Shown here in pieces: positions 1-7,508 of a DNA stretch of 10,354 nt. Location: NCBI GenBank assembly GCA_023818725.1, contig JAMWBX010000013.1:1-10354 (forward strand), written 5' to 3'. The notes beneath the pieces were generated by a model. It had not been told where the DNA came from. It searched no databases and saw only the letters and a program-made list of their open reading frames with translations. Within the stretch, counting starts at the first letter, position 1, and each line of letters begins with the position of its first letter. The position numbers and the translations under genes were made by a program. The stretch comes from Candidatus Omnitrophota bacterium (GTDB lineage Bacteria; Ratteibacteria; UBA8468; B48-G9; DTJG01).

Positions 1-206
1 GTGTTCTCGATTCCGGAAAGAGAGCTTTCAGGCGCAAATGGCACAATGATTTTCTCCTTAAACTTCTTATCAGGCAAAAAAAAATTCTTCTCAATTCCTG
101 TGTTTGAGAAATCAAACTCAAAATCCCACGCTCCATTCAGGTTGAGCCATTCTTTTCTCAAAAAATCAGGCCGCGGATTTTCATTTCTTGGAATCTCCTT
201 CATCAT
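1..206 (-). CDS. Glycoside hydrolase family 2 enzyme (beta-galactosidase/glucuronidase type), N-terminal 68 codons, cut by window edge
   Basis: This is a partial gene: translation starts at ATG 206 and runs off the window at base 1, so only 68 codons are visible. Residues 12-36 contain RPDFLRKEWLNLNGAWDFEF, the classic opening of the GH2 sugar-binding jelly-roll domain (R-P/E-x-L-x-LNG-W-F). Residues 53-66 contain IIVPFAPESSLSGI, the equally typical 'I-x-VPF-x-PES-LSG-I' element that follows in GH2 proteins. The catalytic domain lies outside the window, so substrate cannot be assigned; GH2 members hydrolyse beta-galactosides, beta-glucuronides, beta-mannosides and others. There is no signal peptide, so a cytoplasmic enzyme is likely. 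The start codon overlaps the stop of the propeller gene by four bases (ATGA, 206-203), and a G-rich GTGGGGGCT sequence sits directly upstream. A second ATG follows immediately at 203. It belongs to the same transcription unit as the three hydrolases upstream of it. Confidence 0.88.
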   Translation of the reverse strand, partial: MMKEIPRNENPRPDFLRKEWLNLNGAWDFEFDFSNTGIEKNFFLPDKKFKEKIIVPFAPESSLSGIEN

Positions 207-1696
207 AGCCCCCACTGGTAGGAAAAGATTTCTCCCCTGTAAAGTTCAAAAGAAAGATATAATGGCTTATCTGGTGGAATATCAGAAATTTTCTTTTTCT
301 TGAAAACAACCGGCGCCTTAACACAATCCCCTGTGATCGGAAGACACTGGTCAAAATCAAAACCGTCAACCGGTTTACGGCTGTTCTTATCCATAATTGC
401 CACCTTCACATATCCTTCGGGGCAGTTGGCATTAACATACATCTCTGGTTTTTCCGGATTTACAAAGAGCGGTTCAACACCTGATGCGTCAGGGTTCATT
501 GAAAAACGCCCCCTGTGAGTTGCGTATAAACTTGCGTATCTGTCTTTTTTAAATTTTGCAAGACCGATGAAATAAGAATTTTCCTGTTCTTCAAGGGAAA
601 TATCTTTTTTGAACCGGAAATTTACATCTATGCACCAGCCGTGCATAAAAGGAGTTCCTGAATAATAAAGAAAAACTTCATCATCTTTTTCAAGAAGATT
701 CAAACCCGGACACATAAATCCTGAATCAAAATCACCTGGTTTCCCCAGTTCAAGAAACACCGGCCTTCCAGCAGGATATCTCCAGTTAAACGCATTATGG
801 GAATATGCAAGACGAAAATGAGAAAAACCAGACGGGTTCTGGCCGAAATTGCTCCTGAGGGGAAGGCCTATGCAAAACACATTCTGCACAGCAATGTACA
901 GATCACCTGTTCTGTGAAGGGTAATTCCGTAAAAATCAGTTATCAAGAATCCATGCTGCCTTGCTATTATGTCATCATAGTCATCAGCAACAAAACATTC
1001 GTTCCATTTAAAAACCCCATCATAACCAGTCCAGTTTTCAGCATCTTTACTTTCAAGACCAATAAAAGAACGCCTCGTAAACATATTGTGCATCAATCCA
1101 ACTTTCTGAAACATCAGGTATCTCTTTGATGGAAAATCAGTATAAATGCTGCCGCAGTCTCCATGAGCGACGATTTTTTTTATTCTTTCCCACTGGAACC
1201 CATCGTTTGAACCAAAAAGTATTGTTCCCCTTTCATCGATTGCTCCACATTTATCAGTGATGCCTGGTTCTGGCTTGCTGATCTGAATTACAATTGCGTA
1301 GTATCTGTATTTGCTTCCAGGAAGACCCCTTACCACTCCCTGAACTGCCCCTGGAAGCGCAAGAAGATTGTTTTTTGGCCAGATATCCTGCGCTGTAATT
1401 TTTAAATCCGGCTTTTTCCAGTTTATGCCATCTGCGCTTTCAGCATATGCTGAATAAAAATGATCCGCATTTTCAGAATAATCCTTTGCTGACGGCTGAA
1501 CGGCATACCACATTCTGTAAATTCCGTCTTCGTAAAGAACACTCGGGTATTCTGAACACCTTGCATCCCATGGCGTGTCTGTTGTTTTCGGCCCATTTAT
1601 CTGAACCTTTTCTGCTTTCGGAAATCTCTGGACAATACTTGTGTCCCAGTCGCTCAGGGTGTCAAGGTCAATAAAAATATGCTTTTTGCTTTTCAT
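203..1696 (-). CDS. Five-bladed beta-propeller glycoside-hydrolase-like protein (GH43/GH32-type fold) with C-terminal beta-sandwich
   Basis: The 497-residue product looks like a five-bladed propeller of the GH43/GH32/GH130 superfamily. Four blade repeats of the form S-x-D/N-x-x-x-W are visible: SADGINW (about 87-93), SNDGFQW (163-169), SKDAENW (216-222) and SHNAFNW (299-305). The first blade reads YPSVLYEDGIYRMWYA (50-65), like the 'D-PSV-x-DG-Y-MWY' opening of this fold. Acidic candidates for catalysis include D44, E49, D180, D322 and D324 (GDFDSGF), but I cannot assign roles. Residues about 418-497 (NANCPEGYVKVAIMD ... DGFDFDQCLPITGD ... FSYQWG) match a small C-terminal domain that I associate with hydrolases of Planctomycetes, Verrucomicrobia and relatives. 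There is no signal peptide. An AGGAG ribosome site (1702-1706) lies 5 bases before ATG 1696, and the gap to the upstream gene is 11 bases. Substrate is unknown, and a non-catalytic or lyase role is possible. Confidence 0.8.
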   Translation of the reverse strand: MKSKKHIFIDLDTLSDWDTSIVQRFPKAEKVQINGPKTTDTPWDARCSEYPSVLYEDGIYRMWYAVQPSAKDYSENADHFYSAYAESADGINWKKPDLKITAQDIWPKNNLLALPGAVQGVVRGLPGSKYRYYAIVIQISKPEPGITDKCGAIDERGTILFGSNDGFQWERIKKIVAHGDCGSIYTDFPSKRYLMFQKVGLMHNMFTRRSFIGLESKDAENWTGYDGVFKWNECFVADDYDDIIARQHGFLITDFYGITLHRTGDLYIAVQNVFCIGLPLRSNFGQNPSGFSHFRLAYSHNAFNWRYPAGRPVFLELGKPGDFDSGFMCPGLNLLEKDDEVFLYYSGTPFMHGWCIDVNFRFKKDISLEEQENSYFIGLAKFKKDRYASLYATHRGRFSMNPDASGVEPLFVNPEKPEMYVNANCPEGYVKVAIMDKNSRKPVDGFDFDQCLPITGDCVKAPVVFKKKKISDIPPDKPLYLSFELYRGEIFSYQWGL

Positions 1697-1707
1697 AACT
1701 TCTCCTG

Positions 1708-3354
1708 TTAGTTTGATAATAGTTCCAATGCCTTTTTTGCAGTATAAATATCAAGTCCAAAAAGCCCGTTCCACCATGTTTTGAAGGATTTTCTGTCTCC
1801 GACATATCTTATGTAATAAGCGGCAGCTCTCTTTTCAAGAGAATTTATTTCTCTGCAGATCTGATTAAATCTCTTTTTCATTTCTATAAAGATTATCCGG
1901 GGAATCTCTTTTTTCATTGGATTCCACCACCTTGCTTCTTCCTGAAGAAAAAGTAGCTTTGTCCATAATAGTTCTGCCTCAACACTGATGACCAGGCCCT
2001 CTCCAAATATACCTTCGACCTTACCCTGTTTCAGAACAAGAAGAGTGTTCTGGAGGTTTTTAATTCTTCCTGCAAAACCAGGACCTGAAGCATTGCTTGA
2101 TATCACCCACACAATATCATCAAGAGAAAATCTTCCAAAATTAACAGGCATACCAATCTCACAGCAGACAATCTTTGAGATTTCCTTGATGTCAGATGGT
2201 TGTGTTTTCCCTGAATAAGACGCGGCGGCGAAATGCGCAATATTATAAAGGGCAACAGTCCAGGGTGGAGAAACTGGCGCGTAGGAATGAGCGCGAGCCC
2301 AGTTTGTGGCAATAATTCCTTTAATCTTCAATCCTTTCACAACATCAATCATGGACAGAGGGTTTAAGACACCTCTGATGAAACTGGGCGAAAAAAGCAT
2401 ATCAGAACAATTGTATGTGGCACATGCCGTCCAGCAATTTTTTCTGTATTTCGAAATTATTCTTGTCTGGCTGAAACTTTCTGGATATCCTGTTTTTTTA
2501 TCAATTTCTACAATTCTTTTTATTTTTTTATCCAGGTCCTCAAAAAAATTGCCGTCTTTTTCAATCTGTGAAACTGGCAAACAGGTTGCCTTTGCCCTGA
2601 ATGGATTTTTTGCAGCAAGTATTGTTGGCCTGACTTCACCGATCAAAACCTGCTGAGATATTTTCTCGATGTCGCCATATTCCCATACAACAGGTATCAC
2701 ATTTTCATCAATTTCTTTCAACAGTTCAAGACGGTTTTCAGTGAAAAACATATCAGCCCAGAATAATGGTGTCCGACCATTTCTTTTCACAATGTTCCAG
2801 ACCCACCGGGCATGTTCAAGGTAAAATTCAATCTTTTCTTTCTCTTCAACTGCTTTTTTGCATTCAGGGCAGAAGCCTAACTGATGTGTTTCATCCTGGC
2901 CTGTGTGAATGTACCTGCTGGCACCGTGGAATTCACATATAATTTCCAGCAAATCTTCAATGTATTTTCTTGCCTGCTTTTTCAATGGACATATCTGCTG
3001 TGGATACTCTGGATTTTCAAAAAGTACCTGTGTCCCTTTTATCCTCGAAAGATACTCAAGATGGCCAAATGTCTGGATAAGGGGGATCCATTGGATGCCA
3101 TTGTCAGAAGCAATCTGAATAAGAGTCTTTAGCTGTTTTTTTGTGTATCTTTCTGAAGCAGGAAACTGATTTTTCAGTGGAAGATATGGGAAACGATGTT
3201 CATATTCAACAAGTACTGCGTTAATTCCCCATCTTGCAAGCAATCTTATAAGGTTTATAAAAGATTCAAAGGGAATTTTTGGGCCTTTAAGGTCTATATG
3301 AACAATCCTGTTTTCAATTACCGGCTTGCCATAAACCCATTCTGCTTTTTTCAT
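1708..3354 (-). CDS. GH20 beta-N-acetylhexosaminidase, hexosaminidase D-like
   Basis: The 548-residue product has a TIM-barrel domain of glycoside hydrolase family 20, closest in motif pattern to hexosaminidase D (HEXD). Visible elements in order are VHIDLKGPKIPFE (18-30), INAVLVEYEHRFPY (44-57), IPLIQTFGHLEYLSR (90-104) and the catalytic HTGQDETHQLG (150-160). In GH20 the Asp-Glu pair (D154-E155) provides the acetamido-orienting Asp and the general acid Glu for substrate-assisted release of terminal beta-GlcNAc/GalNAc. PLFWADMF (196-203), VVWEYG (222-227) and the late ATNWAR (349-354) fit further barrel strands. A mostly helical extension follows (about 385-548). No signal peptide is seen, so it probably acts in the cytoplasm, as animal HEXD does outside lysosomes. 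ATG 3354 abuts the stop of the upstream gene with no spacer and only a weak ribosome site, suggesting translational coupling. The exact substrate is not certain. Confidence 0.88.
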   Translation of the reverse strand: MKKAEWVYGKPVIENRIVHIDLKGPKIPFESFINLIRLLARWGINAVLVEYEHRFPYLPLKNQFPASERYTKKQLKTLIQIASDNGIQWIPLIQTFGHLEYLSRIKGTQVLFENPEYPQQICPLKKQARKYIEDLLEIICEFHGASRYIHTGQDETHQLGFCPECKKAVEEKEKIEFYLEHARWVWNIVKRNGRTPLFWADMFFTENRLELLKEIDENVIPVVWEYGDIEKISQQVLIGEVRPTILAAKNPFRAKATCLPVSQIEKDGNFFEDLDKKIKRIVEIDKKTGYPESFSQTRIISKYRKNCWTACATYNCSDMLFSPSFIRGVLNPLSMIDVVKGLKIKGIIATNWARAHSYAPVSPPWTVALYNIAHFAAASYSGKTQPSDIKEISKIVCCEIGMPVNFGRFSLDDIVWVISSNASGPGFAGRIKNLQNTLLVLKQGKVEGIFGEGLVISVEAELLWTKLLFLQEEARWWNPMKKEIPRIIFIEMKKRFNQICREINSLEKRAAAYYIRYVGDRKSFKTWWNGLFGLDIYTAKKALELLSN

Positions 3355-5511
3355 TCAAATTATCTTGTTTTTACCGGGATTTAATGATACCTGAAATGGC
3401 TTTTCAGTTCCAGCAATACAATTGATTTTTATATTTTTTTTCAAAAGATTATCAATGACAAGATTCTGGATTTTGCCTTTTTTCATATCAGCGCTAACAA
3501 CAAGGCCGCCTCCTGCGCAAATATTTTCAAATGAAACATCTTTCCATTTATGGCAGGATGAAACAAGAATTCTTAAATCATCTCCAGTAAGATTTGCGCA
3601 GATTCCATTGATAGCCCAGACCATTGCGGCATGAGCAGTTAGAAACCAGTGATTAAAAAACTCGCCGTGATAAAAAATCCTCTCAGGGATTCCACCAAAA
3701 TAATTTGTGTATCTTGCAGCATTATCTATAATTTCCATGCAATGGCTATCTCCGATTCTTGATAATATCCTTGCAACATGCCAGTTTGCCCATGGAAACA
3801 TTTTTTCCGCATATCTTGTAACACCATGGAAATTATATGTATCCATATCTTTATCGTAATTCTCCATCATCTTTTTGATTGTTGGTTTGAGGCAAGGGTG
3901 AAGCGGGAATAAGTCAAAAATCAATGAGCCCCAGTGGGGAAGTTTTCCACCCTTAAAAGATTGCATAATACCATTTTCATCAACATTCATATTAAGGCCT
4001 GCTTCAATCTTTTTTATAATTCGCTCTATATTCTTAATCTCTGATTTTATTCCAGGTATTTTTGCGGCGTCTCTGTACTCCATAAGAGCCTTGAGGGTAA
4101 TTGCGCTTGTCCATGTATCATTGATTTTCTCTATTACAGTGGATTCATCAACCCCCTCGCACCTTTTCACAATAATATAATTTTTTCTGTCCTGAAGAAA
4201 ACCAGAAACAATGAAAAATAAAAGGTCCTGCGCAAAAGGAAAAAGTTTTTTCAATAGTGCAATCTCGCCTGTGTAATGATAGAACTGGAAAATCTGGTGC
4301 GCCCACATTGCATTATTGTGAATCTGCTTTGTTAAAAAACCATAGTCGGTAAATCTTATTTCTTCTGCGGTCCACTCAAGCCTTATTCCTTTTGAATTAT
4401 GTGCCTGTGCCAGCTTTTTCCCTTCATCCTGATAAACAATGAGATGTTCAAGAACCTTCTTTGCCTCAGAAAAATTACCGCATCCAAGCATCGCCTCAAC
4501 CGCAAAACATGCGTCCCAGAACATTACACCCTGCCATAAATACGGCATAATTCCCATTGGAAGAAATCCAGAAGGATGAAGATTTGCTCTTATTATGTAA
4601 CGACTCGTTTTGTAAATGTGCAAAACAGCAGGGTCGGGTATATTTACTATTGATGTTGAAAAATAATCCTTCCACAAATTCCTGTGCTGGCTGTGAATTT
4701 TTTGAAAGGATGCATTTTGGCATTGCTGAAGTATTTTTCTGGCTTGATCTTCAAAATTATGCTGGTCTCTGTTATCAATCACAATCAGATATCTTGTGAA
4801 GGACTGTCCCTTTTTCATATTACAGGTTCTCAATAGCGCAATGAATTCTGTTTTCTTTGGATATTCGTGTCTCGCTGCTTTTGCAGGACAATCAAACCAG
4901 CTGATGGCGATGCCATTTATGTTCTGCTTTGAAAATCTGCATATCATCAGCGAATTTTTCGCAATCGTTTCCAGAGAAAAACTGTCCATAACCACTGGCT
5001 CTGGATACATATCCAATCTTGCTTTCGATGGCGCATTGATGAAAAACTGAATAGAAGCGCCTGTTTCAGGGGTTTTTAGAAATTCATAGTGTTCAACAAG
5101 AATATGGTCATTTGTAAGAAATGTCGTTACCTTGATTTCAAGTTCCTGAAGTGATTGGTTATCAAGCTGGCTGTAAAATGTTGTAACTGTCGCTGTTTCA
5201 GGGTCAAAAACCTGCCTGCAGTTTTTCGGAACAATCATTTCCTCATTAATGAGAGCGTTTGAAGAGAATTCAAAAAGAGGAATAAGCCGACCATAAACAA
5301 GCTGTGTGTCATATATTCTGCGGTCTGACTTGTACCAGCCGCGGCAGTGCTGCAGTGTAAGCATGCTTGAGTAATCAGAGTTTTCCCACCAGCTGTCCCC
5401 TGAACCTGTTATGTTAACCATCACGGCATCAACACCGTTAGCAAGGTACACAGGGTAGTAGGGCCTATCACGAAAGCAAAACTGTTCGGTTTGTTTTTTA
5501 AATGGCTTCAT
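3355..5511 (-). CDS. (Alpha/alpha)6-barrel glycoside hydrolase or phosphorylase-like protein, GH65-type architecture
   Basis: This is a 718-residue protein with the layout of GH65/GH95-type enzymes: an N-terminal beta-rich domain (about 1-270), a linker helix (about 275-310), a helical barrel (about 310-645) and a small C-terminal beta domain (about 667-710, beginning GGLVVSADMKKGKIQNLVI). WQGVMFWDACFAVEAML (326-342) resembles the GH65 'H-x-FWD-TE' substrate loop. CEGVDESTV (451-459) aligns with the GH65 'GPDEY' motif carrying the general acid, making E456 the candidate acid. IPERIFYHGEFFNHW (608-622) near the end of the barrel offers E610 or E617 as a possible base. A Glu base would favour a hydrolase over a phosphorylase, but this is inference. 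No signal peptide is visible. ATG 5511 overlaps the gmk stop by four bases (ATGA). I do not recognise a characterised family with confidence; substrate is unknown. Confidence 0.75.
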   Translation of the reverse strand: MKPFKKQTEQFCFRDRPYYPVYLANGVDAVMVNITGSGDSWWENSDYSSMLTLQHCRGWYKSDRRIYDTQLVYGRLIPLFEFSSNALINEEMIVPKNCRQVFDPETATVTTFYSQLDNQSLQELEIKVTTFLTNDHILVEHYEFLKTPETGASIQFFINAPSKARLDMYPEPVVMDSFSLETIAKNSLMICRFSKQNINGIAISWFDCPAKAARHEYPKKTEFIALLRTCNMKKGQSFTRYLIVIDNRDQHNFEDQARKILQQCQNASFQKIHSQHRNLWKDYFSTSIVNIPDPAVLHIYKTSRYIIRANLHPSGFLPMGIMPYLWQGVMFWDACFAVEAMLGCGNFSEAKKVLEHLIVYQDEGKKLAQAHNSKGIRLEWTAEEIRFTDYGFLTKQIHNNAMWAHQIFQFYHYTGEIALLKKLFPFAQDLLFFIVSGFLQDRKNYIIVKRCEGVDESTVIEKINDTWTSAITLKALMEYRDAAKIPGIKSEIKNIERIIKKIEAGLNMNVDENGIMQSFKGGKLPHWGSLIFDLFPLHPCLKPTIKKMMENYDKDMDTYNFHGVTRYAEKMFPWANWHVARILSRIGDSHCMEIIDNAARYTNYFGGIPERIFYHGEFFNHWFLTAHAAMVWAINGICANLTGDDLRILVSSCHKWKDVSFENICAGGGLVVSADMKKGKIQNLVIDNLLKKNIKINCIAGTEKPFQVSLNPGKNKII

Positions 5512-6095
5512 TTTTTTATTTTACTGATGATTGAAAGAATTTTTCTCGCCGTGCTTTCTATATCACGGTTGATAAACCGATAATCATATTTTTCTATTAG
5601 AATTTTTCTTTCCATTGAAGATTCTTTCAACCTTCGTCTTATATTTTCTGAAGTTTCTCCCCTTTTTTTGAGACGGATTTCCTGCTCCTTCAAAGAAGGC
5701 GGGAGGATACCAATAAGTATTGCTTCTGGATATTGTTTTTTAATCTGCAATCCTCCCTGTGTATCAATTGTAAGGAGAACAATTTTAGACTTCTTTATAT
5801 TTTTTTCTATGAAATCTTTAGAAGTTCCGTAGTAGTTGTCATACACCTTTGCCCATTCAGCAAAAAATCCATCGCGTATCTTTTTTTTGAAGTTGTCCTG
5901 GCCTATAAAATGGTAATCTATTCCTTTTGTTTCTCCTGGTCTCGGACTTCTTGTTGTGTAAGATACAGAAACGGCGATATCATCGCATCTTTTTTTCAGT
6001 TCATTAACAAGAGTGGTTTTCCCTGTCCCTGAAGGGGCAGAAAGGACAACAATCCTTGACTTATGGAGTTGCTTTGCCTTTTGTCTTGAGGTCAT
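5508..6095 (-). CDS. gmk: Guanylate kinase
   Basis: It phosphorylates GMP (and dGMP) to GDP with ATP, an essential step in purine nucleotide supply, in the cytoplasm. The 195-residue length is usual. The P-loop is SAPSGTGKTT (19-28). The GMP-binding region follows as SYTTRSPRPGE (45-55) and DYHFI (60-64), then FFAEWAKVYDNYYGTSKDFI (77-96). IDTQGGLQIKK (110-120) matches the usual 'IDVQGA-QVKK'. LPPSLKEQEIRLKKRG (131-146), IRRRL (152-156) and EKYDYRFIN (168-176) form the lid and C-terminal core. All key elements are present. The start at 6095 lies 35 bases inside the upstream TPR gene. An in-frame TGA two codons before it makes it the first possible ATG, but no clear Shine-Dalgarno sequence is seen, so coupling to upstream translation is likely. 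The stop overlaps the following hydrolase gene by four bases. Confidence 0.97.
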   Translation of the reverse strand: MTSRQKAKQLHKSRIVVLSAPSGTGKTTLVNELKKRCDDIAVSVSYTTRSPRPGETKGIDYHFIGQDNFKKKIRDGFFAEWAKVYDNYYGTSKDFIEKNIKKSKIVLLTIDTQGGLQIKKQYPEAILIGILPPSLKEQEIRLKKRGETSENIRRRLKESSMERKILIEKYDYRFINRDIESTARKILSIISKIKK

Positions 6096-6747
6096 TGATC
6101 ATTCGGGTCGCTATGTCAAAAAAGGCAGTATAATTGTCTCTGACAAATTCCCACTGTTTTATTGCTTTTTCTATCTCGCCGTTTTTTTCATAGGCGTGGG
6201 CAAGCACATCATCAACATAATCCGGATGAGGGTATTTGGTAGCCTTTTCAAGATACTTCACAGCATTTGGATAATCTTTTCCTTTGTGATAATAGGTCCA
6301 TCCAAGTTCAAAATAGATGTCATATTTGTTTGCGTTAAATGGATAGGAAAGCCCCTTTTTGAGAAATTTTATTCCCTGATCGTACCAGTACTGCTTTTCT
6401 TCCTCTGTTTTTACTGCGGCGTAGATGTTGTAAGCCATGTGCCATCCACCTATTGTCCAGACCAGGATATAACTTGGTTGAAGCCATGCAATCGCCTCAA
6501 GCAAAGGAAGGATTTTATAGTGTTGCCCGCTGTGCCAGAGTGTTTCCATCTGAAGCCACAGAAGGTCAGCCGCTAGCCCTTTGAAACCGCCTAAAACCAG
6601 ACTTCCAGCCATCTGACCCGGCATCAAAAGAAGAGCGCTTTCAAGGTTTTCAAGTTTTTTCCTGTAGTCAATCTGGACCTGAACAAGATGCACACCTACA
6701 AATAAAATCACAATAATGACAAAATACCTGTAGCCCTTTTTTCTCAT
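6061..6747 (-). CDS. Membrane-anchored tetratricopeptide-repeat protein
   Basis: This is a 228-residue protein with one N-terminal transmembrane segment (about 7-25, YRYFVIIVILFVGVHLVQV) preceded by basic residues MRKKGYR, so it is probably anchored in the inner membrane with the rest outside the cytoplasm. Residues 53-72 (GGFKGLAADLLWLQMETLWH) and WTIGGWHMAYNIY (97-109) match a recurrent bacterial family of membrane TPR proteins. Two clear TPR units follow at about 143-172 (DIYFELGWTYYHKGKDYPNA then VKYLEKATKY) and 177-206 (DYVDDVLAHAYEKNGEIEKA then IKQWEFV). Its start overlaps the permease stop (ATGA, 6747-6744), with an AAGGGA ribosome site just upstream. The tight linkage suggests a partner or accessory role with the ABC exporter, but no biochemical function is known to me. 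Confidence 0.85.
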   Translation of the reverse strand: MRKKGYRYFVIIVILFVGVHLVQVQIDYRKKLENLESALLLMPGQMAGSLVLGGFKGLAADLLWLQMETLWHSGQHYKILPLLEAIAWLQPSYILVWTIGGWHMAYNIYAAVKTEEEKQYWYDQGIKFLKKGLSYPFNANKYDIYFELGWTYYHKGKDYPNAVKYLEKATKYPHPDYVDDVLAHAYEKNGEIEKAIKQWEFVRDNYTAFFDIATRMINDLKTKGKATP

Positions 6748-7508
6748 ATTTCCCTTTTCTCAAAAAAGTATAGAGCGATGTAAAGAGCAATACACAGATA
6801 TAGAATTCCATAGAGAATCGTCCAGCCAACATAACCCCAGCTAACATTGAGTCCAACGACTATTTTGTCTCTGATGTTGAAATTCTCATAGTTTGGTACA
6901 AGGGTATAAAGCATGTCTGTGAGTCCCCTGACAATAATATTTTCTGTCCTTTCAACTAATTCCTTTCCGTATGATGTTAGATGGCCAACTATGTAAAGGA
7001 AAAAAGAGCAGATAATATTGAACGCGTCTGAAGTAAATGTTCCAAGGGCAAGCGTGATGCCGCTGATCAGTATAAGTTCAAAAAATATCAAAAGAAGGGT
7101 CTTGAAAACCTGTAAATCCGGCGGGCTTTTCTTGAAAAACAGCAACCCAATGAAAAAAACAGTCATGAGAATAAAATTGATCAGAACAATCATTGAAACG
7201 CCGAAAAACTTACCTAAAACAAAGTCAGAGCGTCTTATGGGTTTTGTTAAAAGGGTGTAAATCGTGCGGCGTTCAATCTCTGTGGATATGGCGTAAAGAG
7301 AGCCAAAAATTGCCATGAGCGCCCCAAAAAACTCAATCGCAGAAAAACTCACATCCTTTATCATCTTGAGTTCTTCTTCAGCTGTTAGGAAGGAAAAAAG
7401 TTTTGATGCGCCAATCACAATCAAAGCAAAAATAAGTATGATGTACAGGGTCTTTTTTCTCATTGATTCTCTGAAGGTATTGAGTCCTATGAGCCACATT
7501 TTTTTCAT
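6744..7508 (-). CDS. ABC-2 type transporter permease
   Basis: This 254-residue integral membrane protein has about six hydrophobic segments (roughly 20-38, 57-76, 104-125, 137-157, 162-178 and 226-248). The cytoplasmic loop EIERRTIYTLLTKPIRRSDF (77-96), followed by VLGKFFG, is characteristic of ABC-2/NosY-type permeases. It sits in the inner membrane and should form an exporter with the ATPase encoded immediately upstream. Its start overlaps the ATPase stop by four bases (ATGA), with AGGAG 7 bases before the ATG. The segment 179-220 between the last two hydrophobic regions (GKELVERTENIIVRGLTDML and following) could be a periplasmic loop and may contact the TPR protein encoded next. Substrate cannot be read from the sequence; sugar import is unlikely because ABC-2 systems are normally exporters. 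Confidence 0.92.
   Translation of the reverse strand: MKKMWLIGLNTFRESMRKKTLYIILIFALIVIGASKLFSFLTAEEELKMIKDVSFSAIEFFGALMAIFGSLYAISTEIERRTIYTLLTKPIRRSDFVLGKFFGVSMIVLINFILMTVFFIGLLFFKKSPPDLQVFKTLLLIFFELILISGITLALGTFTSDAFNIICSFFLYIVGHLTSYGKELVERTENIIVRGLTDMLYTLVPNYENFNIRDKIVVGLNVSWGYVGWTILYGILYLCIALYIALYFFEKREI

Noticed and set aside
161..166. CPEC (CxxC) in the GH20 protein (residues 162-165) as a metal site; window position not meaningful on this line, see 1708-3354
   Set aside because: Only one CxxC pair is present, with no second cysteine/histidine pair nearby, and GH20 enzymes need no metal for catalysis.
1..303. A 100-codon open frame on the plus strand starting at the window edge
   Set aside because: It is the complement of the GH2 N-terminus and the end of the propeller gene. 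It shows no motif and has no ribosome site.
181..369. Short minus-strand open frame overlapping the end of the propeller gene
   Set aside because: It reads another frame of the propeller gene, whose own frame carries the recognised C-terminal domain through to the ATGA junction with GH2.
4496..4723. Cys-rich 75-codon minus-strand open frame
   Set aside because: It is an out-of-frame reading inside the barrel enzyme, covering the FWD region in the wrong frame. It has no independent support.
6013..6576. A 187-codon open frame on the plus strand, rich in hydrophobic residues
   Set aside because: It lies antisense to the TPR gene and gmk, both of which have clear family motifs. Its composition (Phe, Ile, Cys runs) is what the complement of such AT-rich genes gives.
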